The notes beneath the pieces were generated by a model, which did not search any database, was not told where the DNA came from, and worked only from the letters and a program-made list of their open reading frames with translations. This document shows, in pieces, positions 46,880 through 56,539 of a DNA stretch of 64,000 nucleotides (position 1 is the first letter of the stretch; each line of letters begins with the position of its first letter). This DNA comes from Actinomadura montaniterrae (lineage in GTDB: Bacteria; Actinomycetota; Actinomycetes; Streptosporangiales; Streptosporangiaceae), in contig NZ_WBMR01000003.1 in assembly GCF_008923365.1 (NCBI RefSeq), positions 62,001 to 126,000 on the forward strand, read 5' to 3'. A program made the position numbers and the translations under genes.

Positions 46880-47020
46880 TTGCGGGTGCGCTACTGGGGA
46901 GCCCGTGGTTCCCCAGACCCTCCTGGAGCCGAAGGGCACTCCCGCGCGAATCTGTCTGTCACGGGGCTGAGCACCGTTCGCGCGGGAGCACCCTCCGGAC
47001 AGTTCCGTTTCGACTGTTGA
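46880..47020 (+). pseudogene. MBL-fold hydrolase N-terminal scrap
   Basis: From TTG 46880: LRVRYWGARGSPDPPGAEGH, which resembles the (M)RVxxWGxRGSxxxPG start of metallo-beta-lactamase-fold phosphodiesterase-like proteins. A stop comes after 46 codons and no HxHxDH motif follows. It is probably a truncated gene. Confidence 0.4.
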
Positions 47021-47052
47021 GGCTCGCGCGTCGATCCGTGACAGGGCCGCGC

Positions 47053-47871
47053 CTACCTACCGTCTTCCTCGGCTGCGGTCATGAGGACCGCTCGCAGGAC
47101 AAGGCCAGCCAGCCAAAGACCGCCAGACGGGCCTGGGTGATGGTGGACCAGCCGCCGGCGGGCAGGATCTCGCGTTTGAGGCTGGCGAAGAACGCCTCGG
47201 CCAGGGCGTTGTCGGCGCTGGAACCGACCGTGCCCATCGACTGGCGTATCCCGGCCGCCGCGCGCGCCGGCGAACGCGGCTGATGCGTACTGCCCGCCGT
47301 GATCGGAGTTGGAGATCACGCCCGGGACCTCGCCGCCGCGGGTCCGCAGCGCCGCGTTCAAAGCATCGACGACCAGTTCGGCGCGCATGTGCTCGGCCAT
47401 CGAATAGCCCACCACCCGGCGGGTGCCGATGTCGATCACAGTGGCCCGGAACATCCACCGACCGGCGACCGGAAGATAGGTCACATCCCCGCACCAGCGC
47501 TCATCGGCCCGGCCGATGCTGAAGTCGCGGCGCAGCAGGTCCGGCACCGCCGCTGCAGCCGGAGCGGGCACCGTAGTGCGGTAGCGGCGTCGTTGGTGAC
47601 GGCCGACGATGCCGTGTTCGCGCATCACCCGCTCCACCCGTTTGCGGTTGACCATCGTGCCCGCCTCCCGCAGTTCGGCATGCACCCGCGGCGCCCCGTA
47701 GACGCCGCCCCAAGCGGCAAGCACGCCGCGGATCCGTCCGGCCAGCCGCGCATCGCCGGCGACCCGCGCAGCCCGCGCCAGAGCCGAGCCGCGCCAGCGG
47801 TCATAGCCCGAACGTGACAGGCCCAGCACCCGGCACAGCCGCTGGACGCCGAACGCGCCGCGATGATCCAC
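47053..47871 (-). pseudogene. IS3-family OrfB transposase, frameshifted and truncated
   Basis: MDHRGAFGVQRLCRVLGLSR, GVYGAPRVHAELREAGTMVN, ADERWCGDVTYLPVAGRWMF (first D) and VISNSDHGGQYASAAFAG (second D). Near 47270 the frame changes to IRQSMGTVGSSADNALAEAF and FASLKREIL (E). The usual RRHSALG end is replaced by LALSCERSS. It works with the OrfA just upstream in its own orientation. Confidence 0.8.
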
Positions 47872-47889
47872 GGGCGAAGCCGAAGCGGC

Positions 47890-48210
47890 TCACCAGCTCG
47901 TCTCTTTGGCGAAATAGGCAGCCGCCTTGCGCAGGATCTCCCGTTCCAGCTTCAGCTCAGCGACCTCCTTGCGCAGCCGCGCCTGCTCGGCGTCCTTGGC
48001 CGTCTCGACGGCCGCGCCGGGCCGCTCGGCCTCCTCGGCCTTGCGCACCCAGGTCCGCAGCGTCTCGTGATCGACGCCCAACTCCTTGGCCACCTGCGCG
48101 ATCGGCCGGCCCGACGACCGGGCCAACGCCACCGCGTCAGCCCGAAACTCCGCCGGATACCTGTAGGTCCCCAACCACGACTCCCTTCCCCTGGACCACT
48201 CATGATCCAC
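47890..48210 (-). CDS. IS3-family OrfA (HTH protein)
   Basis: 106 aa. YRYPAEFRADAVALARSSGR, then QVAKELGVDHETLRTWVRKA is the HTH, and ARLRKEVAELKLEREILRKA a leucine-zipper-like helix before AAYFAKETSW. It is normal IS3 OrfA length, and OrfB would be made by frameshifting. OrfA is intact, OrfB is not. Confidence 0.85.
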   Translation of the reverse strand: MDHEWSRGRESWLGTYRYPAEFRADAVALARSSGRPIAQVAKELGVDHETLRTWVRKAEEAERPGAAVETAKDAEQARLRKEVAELKLEREILRKAAAYFAKETSW

Positions 48211-48361
48211 GTCTGAAGGTGTCCACGATCAAGGGGAAGACTTGTCTGCTGGTCGGGATCGAGCATGTGCCGTCCTGCGGGGGCGCGTCCATTGCGCAGG
48301 ATCAGGCCTGCCGTGCCGTTCGGCGTCAGCAGTGTCGCGTGGCGGCGCATGGCGGGCCACG

Positions 48362-48606
48362 CTAGCACTCTGGCCTCGTCCCGGCCGCGAACATCTCCTG
48401 CAGCCTCTCCAGGTACCGCTCGCGCTGTCCCCGCCACTTCCGCGACGTCTGCCCGCGCCGCGACACCAGCAAACAGCAGGTTCCTGGCCCGCCCACTCCC
48501 GGGAACGCGGGCGGCGCCTCGATCGGCCGGACCGGCCGCTCGGGCAGCTTGTGAACGGTCCGTGTGGACCGATGCGTCGGCGGTGTCGCCGCAGTGTCGC
48601 CTTCAC
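48362..48606 (-). pseudogene. EccC N-terminal remnant of a second T7SS locus
   Basis: Overlaps the ParA stop with GTG at 48606. The readable part is THRSTRTVHKLPERPVRPIE, APPAFPG, then VSRRGQTSRKWRGQRERYLE and RLQEMFAAG. It parallels the intact EccC (VHRPARTVHAPPERAVQQIE; SRRGQAARQRRGRRERYLDH) with the membrane helices deleted. All ATPase domains are missing. Confidence 0.75.
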
Positions 48607-49634
48607 GCTTGAGGGCTGCCGTGTTTTCCGGCGGGCCTGTGCAGGCTCTCCTCCGGCGGAGACGGTGGCGTGAGCAGTGCACGGTCGATGGAGGCCGCAG
48701 CGATCGCTGTGGTGGTGACACGGGCCGAGTGGCCGAGGTGCCGGGAATCCACGATCGTTTCGACGGCGAGATGACGGTCGAAACCGAACAGGAACGCGTC
48801 AGACCCGACCTTGCTCAGGCTCGCGCGCACATGGGCGATGTTCACTGGGGAACCACCGTGCGGCGTCCGCTCGGTGAAGACCACGAGGGTGCGCCCCACC
48901 AGGTCACTGAAACCGGCCGCCTGCAGCCAGGTGAGGGCGCGGCTCGCGCTGGCCGCCCCCAGCGCCGTGGCGGGAGTGACGAACACCTGGGCGTGAGCGC
49001 TCGCGAGGATGGCGCGGTGGAGGTCCGACCGCAGGCCCCCGCCGCAGTCGATGACAGTGACGCCGAAGAACCGGCTGAGCGGCAGTCCCGCGGAACCGTA
49101 GACGACGGCGGCGTCGCCGTCCGATCCCCGCCTCCAGCCCGGCGAACCGGTTAGCGTCCACAGCCGCTCGCCCAGCCGCGCCAAATAGGGCTCAAGCTCC
49201 TCGAACGGCGCCGTTCCGAGGCCCGCCCGCGCCAGGTCCCTGAGGGACCGGCCGCCGGAGACACCCAGCCTGAACGGCAGCGATCCGAACTCCGGATCGA
49301 GATCCAGGGCGAGCACGCGGTCCTGCCGGTAGCGGGCGAACGCCACCGCGAGGAGAGCGGCGATGGTGCTCTTGCCGGCTCCGCCGTGGATCCCGGTTAC
49401 CGCGATCCGCAGCCCCGCGATGACCGGTTGCTGGACGTAGCTCACGTGCTCGGCAAGCCGTTGCGCGTCCCCGACCGCCAGGAACGGCTTGGCAACCCCC
49501 CGTCCGAGCCGCCGCAGCAGTGATTCGCCGTGCACGTTCTTCAGAGCGAGACCATCCGGCGCCATCAGCCGAGGAGACGACGAAATCGGTGCGAGTTCGA
49601 CTGTCCGCTCCGATTCGGCCCAGTTGTGATCCAA
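48603..49634 (-). CDS. MinD/ParA-family ATPase of the decayed second T7SS locus
   Basis: 343 aa, intact. The deviant Walker A is TGIHGGAGKSTIAALLAVAF, and RYRQDRVLALDLDPEFGSLP is identical to the copy at 16971-17945. VTVIDCGGGLRSDLHRAI is the switch region. A polar N-terminus of ~70 residues precedes the fold. It is the only member of this second locus that has kept its reading frame, and it lies between EccD and EccC remnants in the same order as the intact locus. Confidence 0.85.
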   Translation of the reverse strand: MDHNWAESERTVELAPISSSPRLMAPDGLALKNVHGESLLRRLGRGVAKPFLAVGDAQRLAEHVSYVQQPVIAGLRIAVTGIHGGAGKSTIAALLAVAFARYRQDRVLALDLDPEFGSLPFRLGVSGGRSLRDLARAGLGTAPFEELEPYLARLGERLWTLTGSPGWRRGSDGDAAVVYGSAGLPLSRFFGVTVIDCGGGLRSDLHRAILASAHAQVFVTPATALGAASASRALTWLQAAGFSDLVGRTLVVFTERTPHGGSPVNIAHVRASLSKVGSDAFLFGFDRHLAVETIVDSRHLGHSARVTTTAIAAASIDRALLTPPSPPEESLHRPAGKHGSPQA

Positions 49635-49702
49635 TCTCCGTTCCCCTTCAGAAAGTGCCGAGCAGGCGTTCGAACGTGCCGGAGGTCCCGACCACTACCG
49701 GG

Positions 49703-49960
49703 CTACCGCCACCAGGGGAACAACCTCACCAGGGTGTACACGGCGGCGGTTCGCGGCGCGTCCAGGCCGAGCGGGGAGGTGAGTCCGAGCAGCGTGGACA
49801 GCACGGCGGTCGCGGTCCAGCGGGCCGCGACCGGGCTCCATCGGACGACCTGCCAGTGCGGCCCCACCACCTTCGGCGCCTCATGCACGACGGGGGCGGG
49901 CAGTATCACGTCGACTCGGTGCCTCTCCCCGACCAGGGTTCCCTTGCTCCACGTGCCCAT
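49703..49960 (-). pseudogene. EccD remnant of the second T7SS locus
   Basis: MGTWSKGTLVGERHRVDVIL, then APVVHEAPKVVG, RWTATAVLSTLLGL and LGLDAPRTAAVYTLVR. Each segment matches the intact EccD (MSMWSRVTLVGETRRLDMVL; PVVHEVPEVVG; LGLDAARTAAVVAL) with internal deletions joining them in one short frame. Confidence 0.75.
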
Positions 49961-49965
49961 GATGC

Positions 49966-50440
49966 CTCTCCGTACAGGTCACCGAGGCACAGAGCGACCG
50001 GGTGACGCGTTCGAGGTAGCCCGTCCGCAGCAGCCAGCGGAGCGTCGGCAGCGCGGGCGGCGGTTGAAACAGTCCGGCATCGACCGTGAACCGCACGCCG
50101 CCGCCCATGCTCCGGCCAGCGGCGCCGACACCGACGCCCCTCACGGCGAGCGGTTTGACGACGCGACAACCATGTAGACGGAGGGCTGATGGGTCTGGGA
50201 GGGCAATCCGCGTGGCCCGACCGCCATCCCGAACGGAAACAGCACCGACCGGCCCTTCTGCCCGAACGCGTCGACCAGCGTCTCCTTCGGCAGCGCGTAG
50301 ACCACGGAGGCGCCGCCGCCTTGTGTGACCTTGCTTCGCACGTCCGCCGCCTGTGCAGCGCCCCGGCGATCGCGTCCTGGCTCGGCCTCCTTGATAATCC
50401 TCAGGCGACGGCGGAACTCGATCCGCCGCTTGGCGAACGC
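49966..50440 (-). pseudogene. TNT-like protein remnant of the second T7SS locus
   Basis: KVTQGGGASVVYALPKETLV, DAFGQKGRSVLFPFGMAVGP, RGLPSQTHQPSVYMVV, then after a frame change VVKPLAVRGVG, SMGGGVRFTVDAGLF and LRWLLRTGYLERVT. It is homologous to the C-terminal domain at 14659-15621, including the Arg after GGG-V. The N-terminal membrane part is missing. Confidence 0.75.
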
Positions 50441-50884
50441 CCGGGGTGAGGCGAGCCGCCGGTGAGAGCACGGAGAGGGCAGTGCGGGGCGGCCTGGTCA
50501 CCTTTTGTGGCCGATCACCGTGAGCAACCGTTCCAAGCGACTCGATGTCTCCCGTCACGGCGGATTGCGGCAGTATCCAAAAGACCGGACGGTCCTATCC
50601 GCACGCGGGAAGCACTCACACCTCCTTCCGGGTCCGTGGGAAACGCCGCTAGGTGGGTCCAGGGTGGTTGCCTTCTTCCCAACGGAGCGACCATCCGACA
50701 CCGCCGGGATGCTCCGGTGTACGCCCTCGGCGGGCCCGACCTCCCGCATGCGAGTGGTCAAGGTTGCGCAGGTCGGCCTCGATGCCGGCGCGGGCAGACG
50801 GCCCCTTGACGTCGAGCAGCATCGTGGGCTCGAACGGAGCGACGAGGACGAGGTGGGCCATTGTTGACAGGTCCGGCACCTTCA
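50441..50884. other. No recognisable gene
   Basis: Mixed short frames upstream of the decayed T7SS copy. The minus-strand frame HLVLVAPFEPTMLLDVKGPS (about 50800-50860) looks protein-like and may be the C-terminus of the broken TetR gene next to it. Confidence 0.35.
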
Positions 50885-51130
50885 ACCCAGCGGTGGACCA
50901 CCAGTTGCTTGTTCACGCGTTTCAGTGCCGCCTCGTCGCCGCCCAGGGCTCGCCCTGCGTGTCCATTTCGGTGGCGGCGCGCTCGGTGATGGCGGGCCTC
51001 CTCCTTGAAGACTGCCTCGCACAACTCCCGCTTGCCGCGGAAGTGGTAGAGCGACCTCTCGGTCATACCCGCCCCTTCGCAGACCGCGTCGAGACTCGCC
51101 GGCGCGTACCCGTCGCGGGGAACGGCACGC
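50885..51130 (-). pseudogene. TetR-family regulator remnant
   Basis: GYAPASLDAVCEGAGMTERS, LYHFRGKRELCEAVFKEEAR is the TetR HTH. After that, RHRNGHAGRALGGDEAALKR reads like a frame-shifted continuation. The N-terminal helix and most of the ligand domain are missing. The 51131-51528 stretch upstream holds nothing convincing. Confidence 0.55.
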
Positions 51131-51528
51131 GAGCTGCGGAGAGGCGATCGAAAGACGGCTCGGCACGGCCTTCGCCCCCCGAGCGCCCGGCTCAGCGGAG
51201 ATGAACCGCCGGATGGCTCGCGCTGGCTGCGGCGCGTCCTGTCCACCAAGCAGGGCCGGTCGCTTAACAGCGGCGGATCGGGGCCTTCGGCCCGCTGACG
51301 GGCGAGGACGTGGCCGGTGGTCTCGGCGCGCTGCGCGACGACGCAATCCGCTGACCGCCACATCTCGTGGTTGACACTTCGTCCTGCTCCGCGACTGTCA
51401 TGGATGGCGGTCGGCGGACCGGGTCAGGGGCCCATCGCCGGTCACCTCACGGCCCCGACCCTGCGTTGCCCCCGTTACGCAGGGCGGAGCCGGGAAACCT
51501 GCTTCGGTCGAGCACTGGAGGAACGACA

Positions 51529-51861
51529 ATGAGGCTACGTGCGACGGCAGGCATCGTCGCTGCCACGGGTGTCCTTTTCTCTGCCCCGACGGCCGCATTG
51601 GCCGCTGACGGCTCGGAGCCTGGATTCTCCAAGGTTGCCGGCGCCTGCGCGGAACTTACGGATCAGGGCGCCGGCTGGGCGGTGCTGCGCAACGACTGCC
51701 CGTGGAAAATCAAGGGGTCTGTCGTCCTTAGCAGCGGAGACACGCCCGCGTGCGCGCAGATCGCGCCGCAGGGCACCAACATCGTCACTTGGGAGGGGGA
51801 CGAGGCTGCCGAGTACGCGATCGACTGCCCGGCCCCGGCGGCCGCTCGGCCGGCACGCTGA
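51529..51861 (+). CDS. Small secreted four-cysteine protein
   Basis: 110 aa from ATG 51529 with GGAGGAACGAC upstream. The signal peptide is LRATAGIVAATGVLFSAPTA, then ALA-ADG. Four cysteines (GACAEL, NDCPW, PACAQI, IDCPA) suggest two disulfides, and the mature part is about 84 aa ending in an Ala/Pro/Arg tail. No family recognised. Confidence 0.75.
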   Translation: MRLRATAGIVAATGVLFSAPTAALAADGSEPGFSKVAGACAELTDQGAGWAVLRNDCPWKIKGSVVLSSGDTPACAQIAPQGTNIVTWEGDEAAEYAIDCPAPAAARPAR

Positions 51862-51949
51862 GGACCGGCCGGGATGGGGCAGGGCGGCCGGCGGCGAACC
51901 ACGGTCCCGCCGCTCTGCCGAGGAATTGAGAGACCATGGTGAACTCCGT

Positions 51950-52732
51950 ATGACGCCGCATCAGCCCCCTTACGGCGGGCAGCCCGTCCCGGTGCCGCAG
52001 CAGGGAGCCTACGGCTCCCCACCGTACGGACCCCCTAACAGCTGGCAACCCGCCCCCGCGCTGGGCGGTGGCCCGCCGAACCCGCCACTGCCGCCGAACA
52101 GGCGCAGGAGCGGCGCCGTTCTCGGCATCATCGGCGGCGGTGTCTGCGTAGTCCTCATAATCGTGACCCTCATCGTGCTGATCACGCTGAGGTCCGAAAG
52201 CGGGTTCCCGGACGCCAAGTCCGCCCTGACCCTGCCCGAGACGCTGGTCGACGGCCGCTTCCAGCTCGCCCAGGACCTCTCCGACTCGGAGGGGCAGAGG
52301 ATCGAGGACGAGGCGGGCGCCGGATACGTCAAAATCACCGACACGGTGGTCGGCAAGTACGACCTGGGCGGCGACGAGTCCAGGGGGGCGCTGCTGCTGT
52401 CCGGCATGTACGGCCGCTTCAGCAACACTGTCATGCCGCGCGAGAACATGCTCAAGGGGGCCGGAGAGGGCGAGGGGATGACCGTGGCGGTCGGACCGAA
52501 GGTCTTCATGCAGAGCGGCTCGCCGACTGTCAGCTGCGAAGTCCTGAAGCAGGATAAGTCGGGTACGACTCTGACTTACCCTGTGTGCGCCTGGGCTGAC
52601 GAGAACACGGCCGCCGCGGTCGCTTCCATCACCAGCGAGACGGCCTCCCAGGATCCTTCCAATATGGATCTGCGGTTCTACGCAAAACTCACACTCCAGG
52701 TCCGCTCCGAGGCAGTGCAGCCAATCGGATGA
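51950..52732 (+). CDS. Single-pass membrane protein with Pro-rich N-terminus
   Basis: 260 aa from ATG 51950. The N-terminal ~55 residues are Pro/Gly/Gln-rich, a form common in actinobacterial membrane proteins. One helix follows (GAVLGIIGGGVCVVLIIVTL), then a ~180-residue extracytoplasmic domain with two Cys (VSCEVL, PVCAW) in a likely disulfide. Function unknown. A five-codon ORF, ATGGTGAACTCCGTATGA, overlaps the start and could affect translation. Confidence 0.75.
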   Translation: MTPHQPPYGGQPVPVPQQGAYGSPPYGPPNSWQPAPALGGGPPNPPLPPNRRRSGAVLGIIGGGVCVVLIIVTLIVLITLRSESGFPDAKSALTLPETLVDGRFQLAQDLSDSEGQRIEDEAGAGYVKITDTVVGKYDLGGDESRGALLLSGMYGRFSNTVMPRENMLKGAGEGEGMTVAVGPKVFMQSGSPTVSCEVLKQDKSGTTLTYPVCAWADENTAAAVASITSETASQDPSNMDLRFYAKLTLQVRSEAVQPIG

Positions 52733-52835
52733 TCGCGCACACCGGTCTACGACAGGGCGCAATGAGGCGAGGTGCAGGCGGGACGCCGCAACGCCACTGC
52801 TGGCCGGACCAAACGGCCTGCGCACAGTAGACGGC

Positions 52836-54165
52836 ATGAGACGAGCACGACGTGTCATGGTGATCGGCGACATCGAGATCGCCCGGCTCACCTGTACCTC
52901 ACTCACCCGGCAGGGCAGCACGGTCGCGCACCTTTTCCAGCCGACCGAGAACCAACTGCGCGAGGCCCTGGCCTGGGAACCGCATGCGGTCGCCGTTCTC
53001 GTCCGCGGTGACGTCGCCGCCCTCCGGTACGCGCTGCTGGTCGAGCATCTGCGTCCCCGCATCCACCTGGTGGTCATGCTTTTCGACCGGACGGTCGCCG
53101 ACCAGCTTCTGAAGACCGTTCCCAACTGCCAGGTGACCTCACCGGCCGACGTCTCCGTGCCCGCGATCATCGGAGCGTGCCTCGGCAAGCCTGTTCTCGC
53201 CGTCGACGTCCACAGTTCTCCGGCCAGGGTCCTCATCGAGGACGCCGAGAGGATCACCATGGACCGCTGGCGCCCCGATCCCCGCTCGCGAAGACTGATG
53301 CGTGCGCTTTCCCGCCAGTTCCGCTCCCACGACCTGACCAGCGGGATTCTGCTCACCGGGCTCACGGGCCTGACCATTACTCTGCTATTGGAGTGGTTGC
53401 TGGCGGTCGTCGTCCTGCATCAGCCGGTGACCGTCGCCTTCTATTCCGCCACCCGTGTCGTCGCCACGGTCGGCCCCGGAGAGGCCCAGCCCGCACCGAA
53501 CTGGTACCTGGTCCTGTCCGGTATCGGAATGCTGCTGACCATCGGTTACTCCGCCCTTTTCACCGCCAGCATCGTCAATCGGCTCCTGTTTCGACCGCAG
53601 TATCGACATCATCGGCGCGAGGACGCTGCCGACCCGCGACCATGTCATCGTCGTAGGGCTGGGACAGATCGGGCTTCGTCTTTGCATGGCACTGCGACAC
53701 CTGCACATACCCGTCCTGGCGGTGGAACGCGATCCCTGGGCCACCAATCTGCGGCTCGCCAAGGCGGCTGGGATCCCCGTGCTGATTGCGCATGCCGAAG
53801 ACCGTGCCGTGCTTGGCCGACTCTCCTTGCACCGCGCCCGGGCCTTCGCCGCCATGGGCGCCGACGACCTGGACAACGTCGAAGCCGCCATCGCGGCGCT
53901 CGCGCTGGAGCCGGACCTGCGCGTGGTGCTGCGAGCCGGAGACAACACCGTGATCAGCGAGACCAGGTCACTGTTCCCGATCGGCGACGTCTGCGACATC
54001 TCAGCCATGACGGCGGCGGCGGTCGCCGCCGCAATGCAGGGGGAATCTGCGCATTTCGTCTACCCTCACCGCGGAAAATTGAGAACCCACCCTGATGCCG
54101 ACTGCGTTGCGGCGGCCCGCGATCTCGTTCGCAGATGCGATTGCTCTGACCCAATCCACCGGTGA
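52836..54165 (+). pseudogene. Two-TM potassium-channel/RCK-type protein, one frameshift
   Basis: The first frame (to about 53600) begins RVMVIGDIEIARLTCTSLTR, an NAD-binding-like RCK domain. It continues with membrane helices (GILLTGLTGLTITLLLEWLL; LVLSGIGMLLTIGYSALFTA) around a pore-like RVVATVGPGE. Near 53600 the frame changes to SIDIIGARTLPTRDHVIVVG, LGQIGLRLCMALRHLHIPVL, a second TrkA-N domain ending CDCSDPIHR. Joined it is about 440 aa. VGPGE in place of VGYGD argues against ordinary K+ selectivity. Confidence 0.7.
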
Positions 54166-54200
54166 GGGCGCGCTTCAGTGGAAGGCGCCCTCACCGGTGG

Positions 54201-55646
54201 TCATCGGTCACCGCCTTCCTCTCCGACCAGGAGGGGGGTCGAAGAGATCGGCATGCGCATCACTCCGCGCTGGAGGCGGATGGGGACGTTTTCACCGAGG
54301 GCGTTGATGCCGTAAGGGCGTCCCCTGAAGGGCCACGGGCAGGTGATGTGCGCTGTCTCGTTGACGCGGCTCCAGCCGACGAAGGTCGAGCTCCGTCCGC
54401 GCCGCTGGATTTCGTACAGGTAGGTGCCCGGCCGACCAGGGTTGTGGTGAAGGACGGTGTGGGCGTCGGCGAGGTGGGCTGCCATGAGCGCGTAGGTGTC
54501 GGCTTGGGGCCGCCGGCGGCCGATGTGACCGCCTTCGTAGTCCATGAGCGCGAACGCGTCGAACATCAGGGACCGGATGTTGAGGCGGCTGCCGGTGTCG
54601 CGGGCCTCGGGCGCCAGCTGGAAGCACGCTACCCGTTCGACGCCGGAGGCCAAGAGCAGCATCGTGCGGATCACGATCTCCTCCTGGAGATGGCGGTCGC
54701 GTTCCGCGGCGAGGTCGGCTGGGCAGTCGGCCATGAACATCTGCAGGGTGGGCGGCAGCTGGTCCCGGCAGTCGTAGAGGTCGACCATGGCGGGGGTGGT
54801 CCGGTCAAAGTCCAGTCCTCCGTCGGCCAGCCGGGATTGGCCGAGAAAGACGCGGCGGTGCTCGGTGAGCACATCGGTCAGGTACGGAAGGTTCTCAGGG
54901 AAGCCGGGGGGCATGGGGCCGTTGTGCTCGCCGACGACGATGGCCTTGCCGGCACCGTGGGCGGCCAGGAGCGCCCTGCTCGCCTGAATGAGAGCGGGGA
55001 TCGCATACGGGTCGCCATAGGGGTGGAGGTCGAAGAGGTCGAAGTGGTCGCGGCCCTCGCCGATGATGCGGTCGAGGTCTTCCGCCCATCGCTGGTTCCC
55101 GCTGGCTTCTTCGGCGAACATGGCGGCGGGGACGGCGCCGCCGAGCACGACGAGCGAGCCGGGGGCAGACTCCCTGACGGCGTCCGAGAAGACGATGAGC
55201 TGGGAGAGGTACTCGTCGACCTTGCCCTCCCACAGCAACGGCACGCACGGCTCGTTCTCACACTGCCAGTACCTGATCGCGCCGCCGCAGCGCCGGACCA
55301 GTTCGGTGACAAAACGGCGATAGTCGTCGATGTCGGTAGCCGGTGAGGACGGTAGGAAACGTGTCGCGTGCTGTGTCGCCCATGGGGAGCTGGAGCAGAC
55401 GGTAACCCATGCTTCGTCGCCGTCCTCGAGCTGGTCGAGGAACGCGTCGACGACGTCCCAGGTGAAACGACCAGGCTCCGGTTCGATCTGCGACCAGAAC
55501 AGATTGATGCGCGCCAGGCCGACGCCCAGCGAGCGTACGGCGGGCATGAAGCACTCAGGGTCGTCGAGCAGGCCGTAGCTGATCCCCCGGCAGATCCCGA
55601 TCCGTGGGCCCGACAGCGAGGTGGCCGGCGGCGGTGGCGAGGTCAT
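54201..55646 (-). CDS. Glycoside hydrolase-like TIM-barrel protein (GH39/GH5 type)
   Basis: 481 aa. GVGLARINLFWSQIEPEPGR and RYWQCENEPCVPL (N-E-P, probable acid/base Glu) with AIVVGEHNGPMP (probable nucleophile Glu) fit a clan-A glycosidase. FDLFDLHPYGDPYAI lies between them. There is no signal peptide, so it is predicted cytoplasmic. It follows the VC0807-like membrane protein with a four-base overlap and belongs to its operon. The substrate is unknown. Confidence 0.75.
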   Translation of the reverse strand: MTSPPPPATSLSGPRIGICRGISYGLLDDPECFMPAVRSLGVGLARINLFWSQIEPEPGRFTWDVVDAFLDQLEDGDEAWVTVCSSSPWATQHATRFLPSSPATDIDDYRRFVTELVRRCGGAIRYWQCENEPCVPLLWEGKVDEYLSQLIVFSDAVRESAPGSLVVLGGAVPAAMFAEEASGNQRWAEDLDRIIGEGRDHFDLFDLHPYGDPYAIPALIQASRALLAAHGAGKAIVVGEHNGPMPPGFPENLPYLTDVLTEHRRVFLGQSRLADGGLDFDRTTPAMVDLYDCRDQLPPTLQMFMADCPADLAAERDRHLQEEIVIRTMLLLASGVERVACFQLAPEARDTGSRLNIRSLMFDAFALMDYEGGHIGRRRPQADTYALMAAHLADAHTVLHHNPGRPGTYLYEIQRRGRSSTFVGWSRVNETAHITCPWPFRGRPYGINALGENVPIRLQRGVMRMPISSTPLLVGEEGGDR

Positions 55647-56248
55647 CGCATGGCCTTCTGAATCTTGCCGCGGTGTCCCAGCACGACGGCCAAGCCGATG
55701 CCGAGGATGGCCAGGCCGACCAGCCTGGACACCGCCAGCACCTGGGCGGTGGACAGCACCACTGCGAGCAGGGTGAGGACGAGGGCGTGGACGAGGAACG
55801 TCGCCCCCATGATCGTCGTCAGTACGATGGAGGCCTGCCGTCGCTGCGCGTCCACCTGTGGTTGCCGCGGTTGCGGCTTACGCCGGGCGAGCAGTTGCGC
55901 GGCGACGAGGAGCAGTGGTCTGCGCACCGCAGCCGAGCCGAGGAACAGCAGCCCGACCGGCCCGGTCACGACGGCTTCCTGCATCTTAAGGACGAACGCG
56001 TTGCCGCCCGACAGCAGTACCACGATCAGTGCGATACCGAAGGTGACGGCCGCGATGACGCCGATGGCGTCCACTCGCCGCCGCCAGGAGAACACCGCGA
56101 GTGTGCAGACGACGGGGATGGCCATCGCAATCGCCAGGGCGCCGGCGTCACCGGACAGGTGCGGGCGCAGGAGCAGGTAGGCCAGCAGCGGGACGACGCC
56201 GTTGAGCGCCAGGCTGGGCAAAAGGGTCCGGACGCGTGCGCGGTTCAC
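55643..56248 (-). CDS. VC0807-like integral membrane protein
   Basis: 201 aa from GTG 56248. Six hydrophobic helices are visible (LLPSLALNGVVPLLAYLLL, ALAIAMAIPVVCTLAVFSW, DAIGVIAAVTFGIALIVVLL, and two near the C-terminus), with QEAVVTGPVGLLFLGSAAV in the conserved middle. This recalls the VC0807/septation-protein-A-like group; function unknown. The start overlaps the small upstream gene (GTGA) and the end overlaps the glycosidase start. Confidence 0.65.
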   Translation of the reverse strand: MNRARVRTLLPSLALNGVVPLLAYLLLRPHLSGDAGALAIAMAIPVVCTLAVFSWRRRVDAIGVIAAVTFGIALIVVLLSGGNAFVLKMQEAVVTGPVGLLFLGSAAVRRPLLLVAAQLLARRKPQPRQPQVDAQRRQASIVLTTIMGATFLVHALVLTLLAVVLSTAQVLAVSRLVGLAILGIGLAVVLGHRGKIQKAMR

Positions 56249-56400
56249 GAGGTTCCGCCTCGCCGGGCGACGAGCCAGCTGATGCCGGAGGCGACCAGTG
56301 CCAGGCCTCCGGCCGCGACCGTGATCTCCCGGAATCCGCCGAGGTCGAGTGCGCCGGCGGCGACGAGGGCGACGCCGACGAGGGCCAGCCGAATGGCCAT
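56245..56400 (-). CDS. Small two-helix membrane protein
   Basis: 51 aa from ATG 56400 with AGGAGAGGAAC upstream. AIRLALVGVALVAAGALDLG and ITVAAGGLALVASGISWLV are two membrane helices, ending ARRGGTS. It is the first gene of the three-gene minus-strand operon and is overlapped by the next GTG. Its job is unknown, and the divergent TetR gene probably regulates it. Confidence 0.65.
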   Translation of the reverse strand: MAIRLALVGVALVAAGALDLGGFREITVAAGGLALVASGISWLVARRGGTS

Positions 56401-56426
56401 GTTCCTCTCCTGTCTCTGTTTGAACC

Positions 56427-56463
56427 GGTACACTTAGATACCGTAGGTACCCTTTGAAGGTAC
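56427..56463. promoter_or_regulatory. Candidate TetR operator in the divergent promoter
   Basis: GGTAC occurs at 56427, 56446 and 56459. It includes the palindrome TACC-GTA-GGTA (56439-56449) and GTACC-CTTTGAA-GGTAC (56447-56463). It lies between the divergent membrane-protein operon and the TetR gene. Confidence 0.4.
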
Positions 56464-56539
56464 TCACAGTCCCTTAATTTTACAAGCACAATGGCAGATC
56501 GGCCGTCAGCAAGGTACTGATGACCGTTTGGAGGCACCG

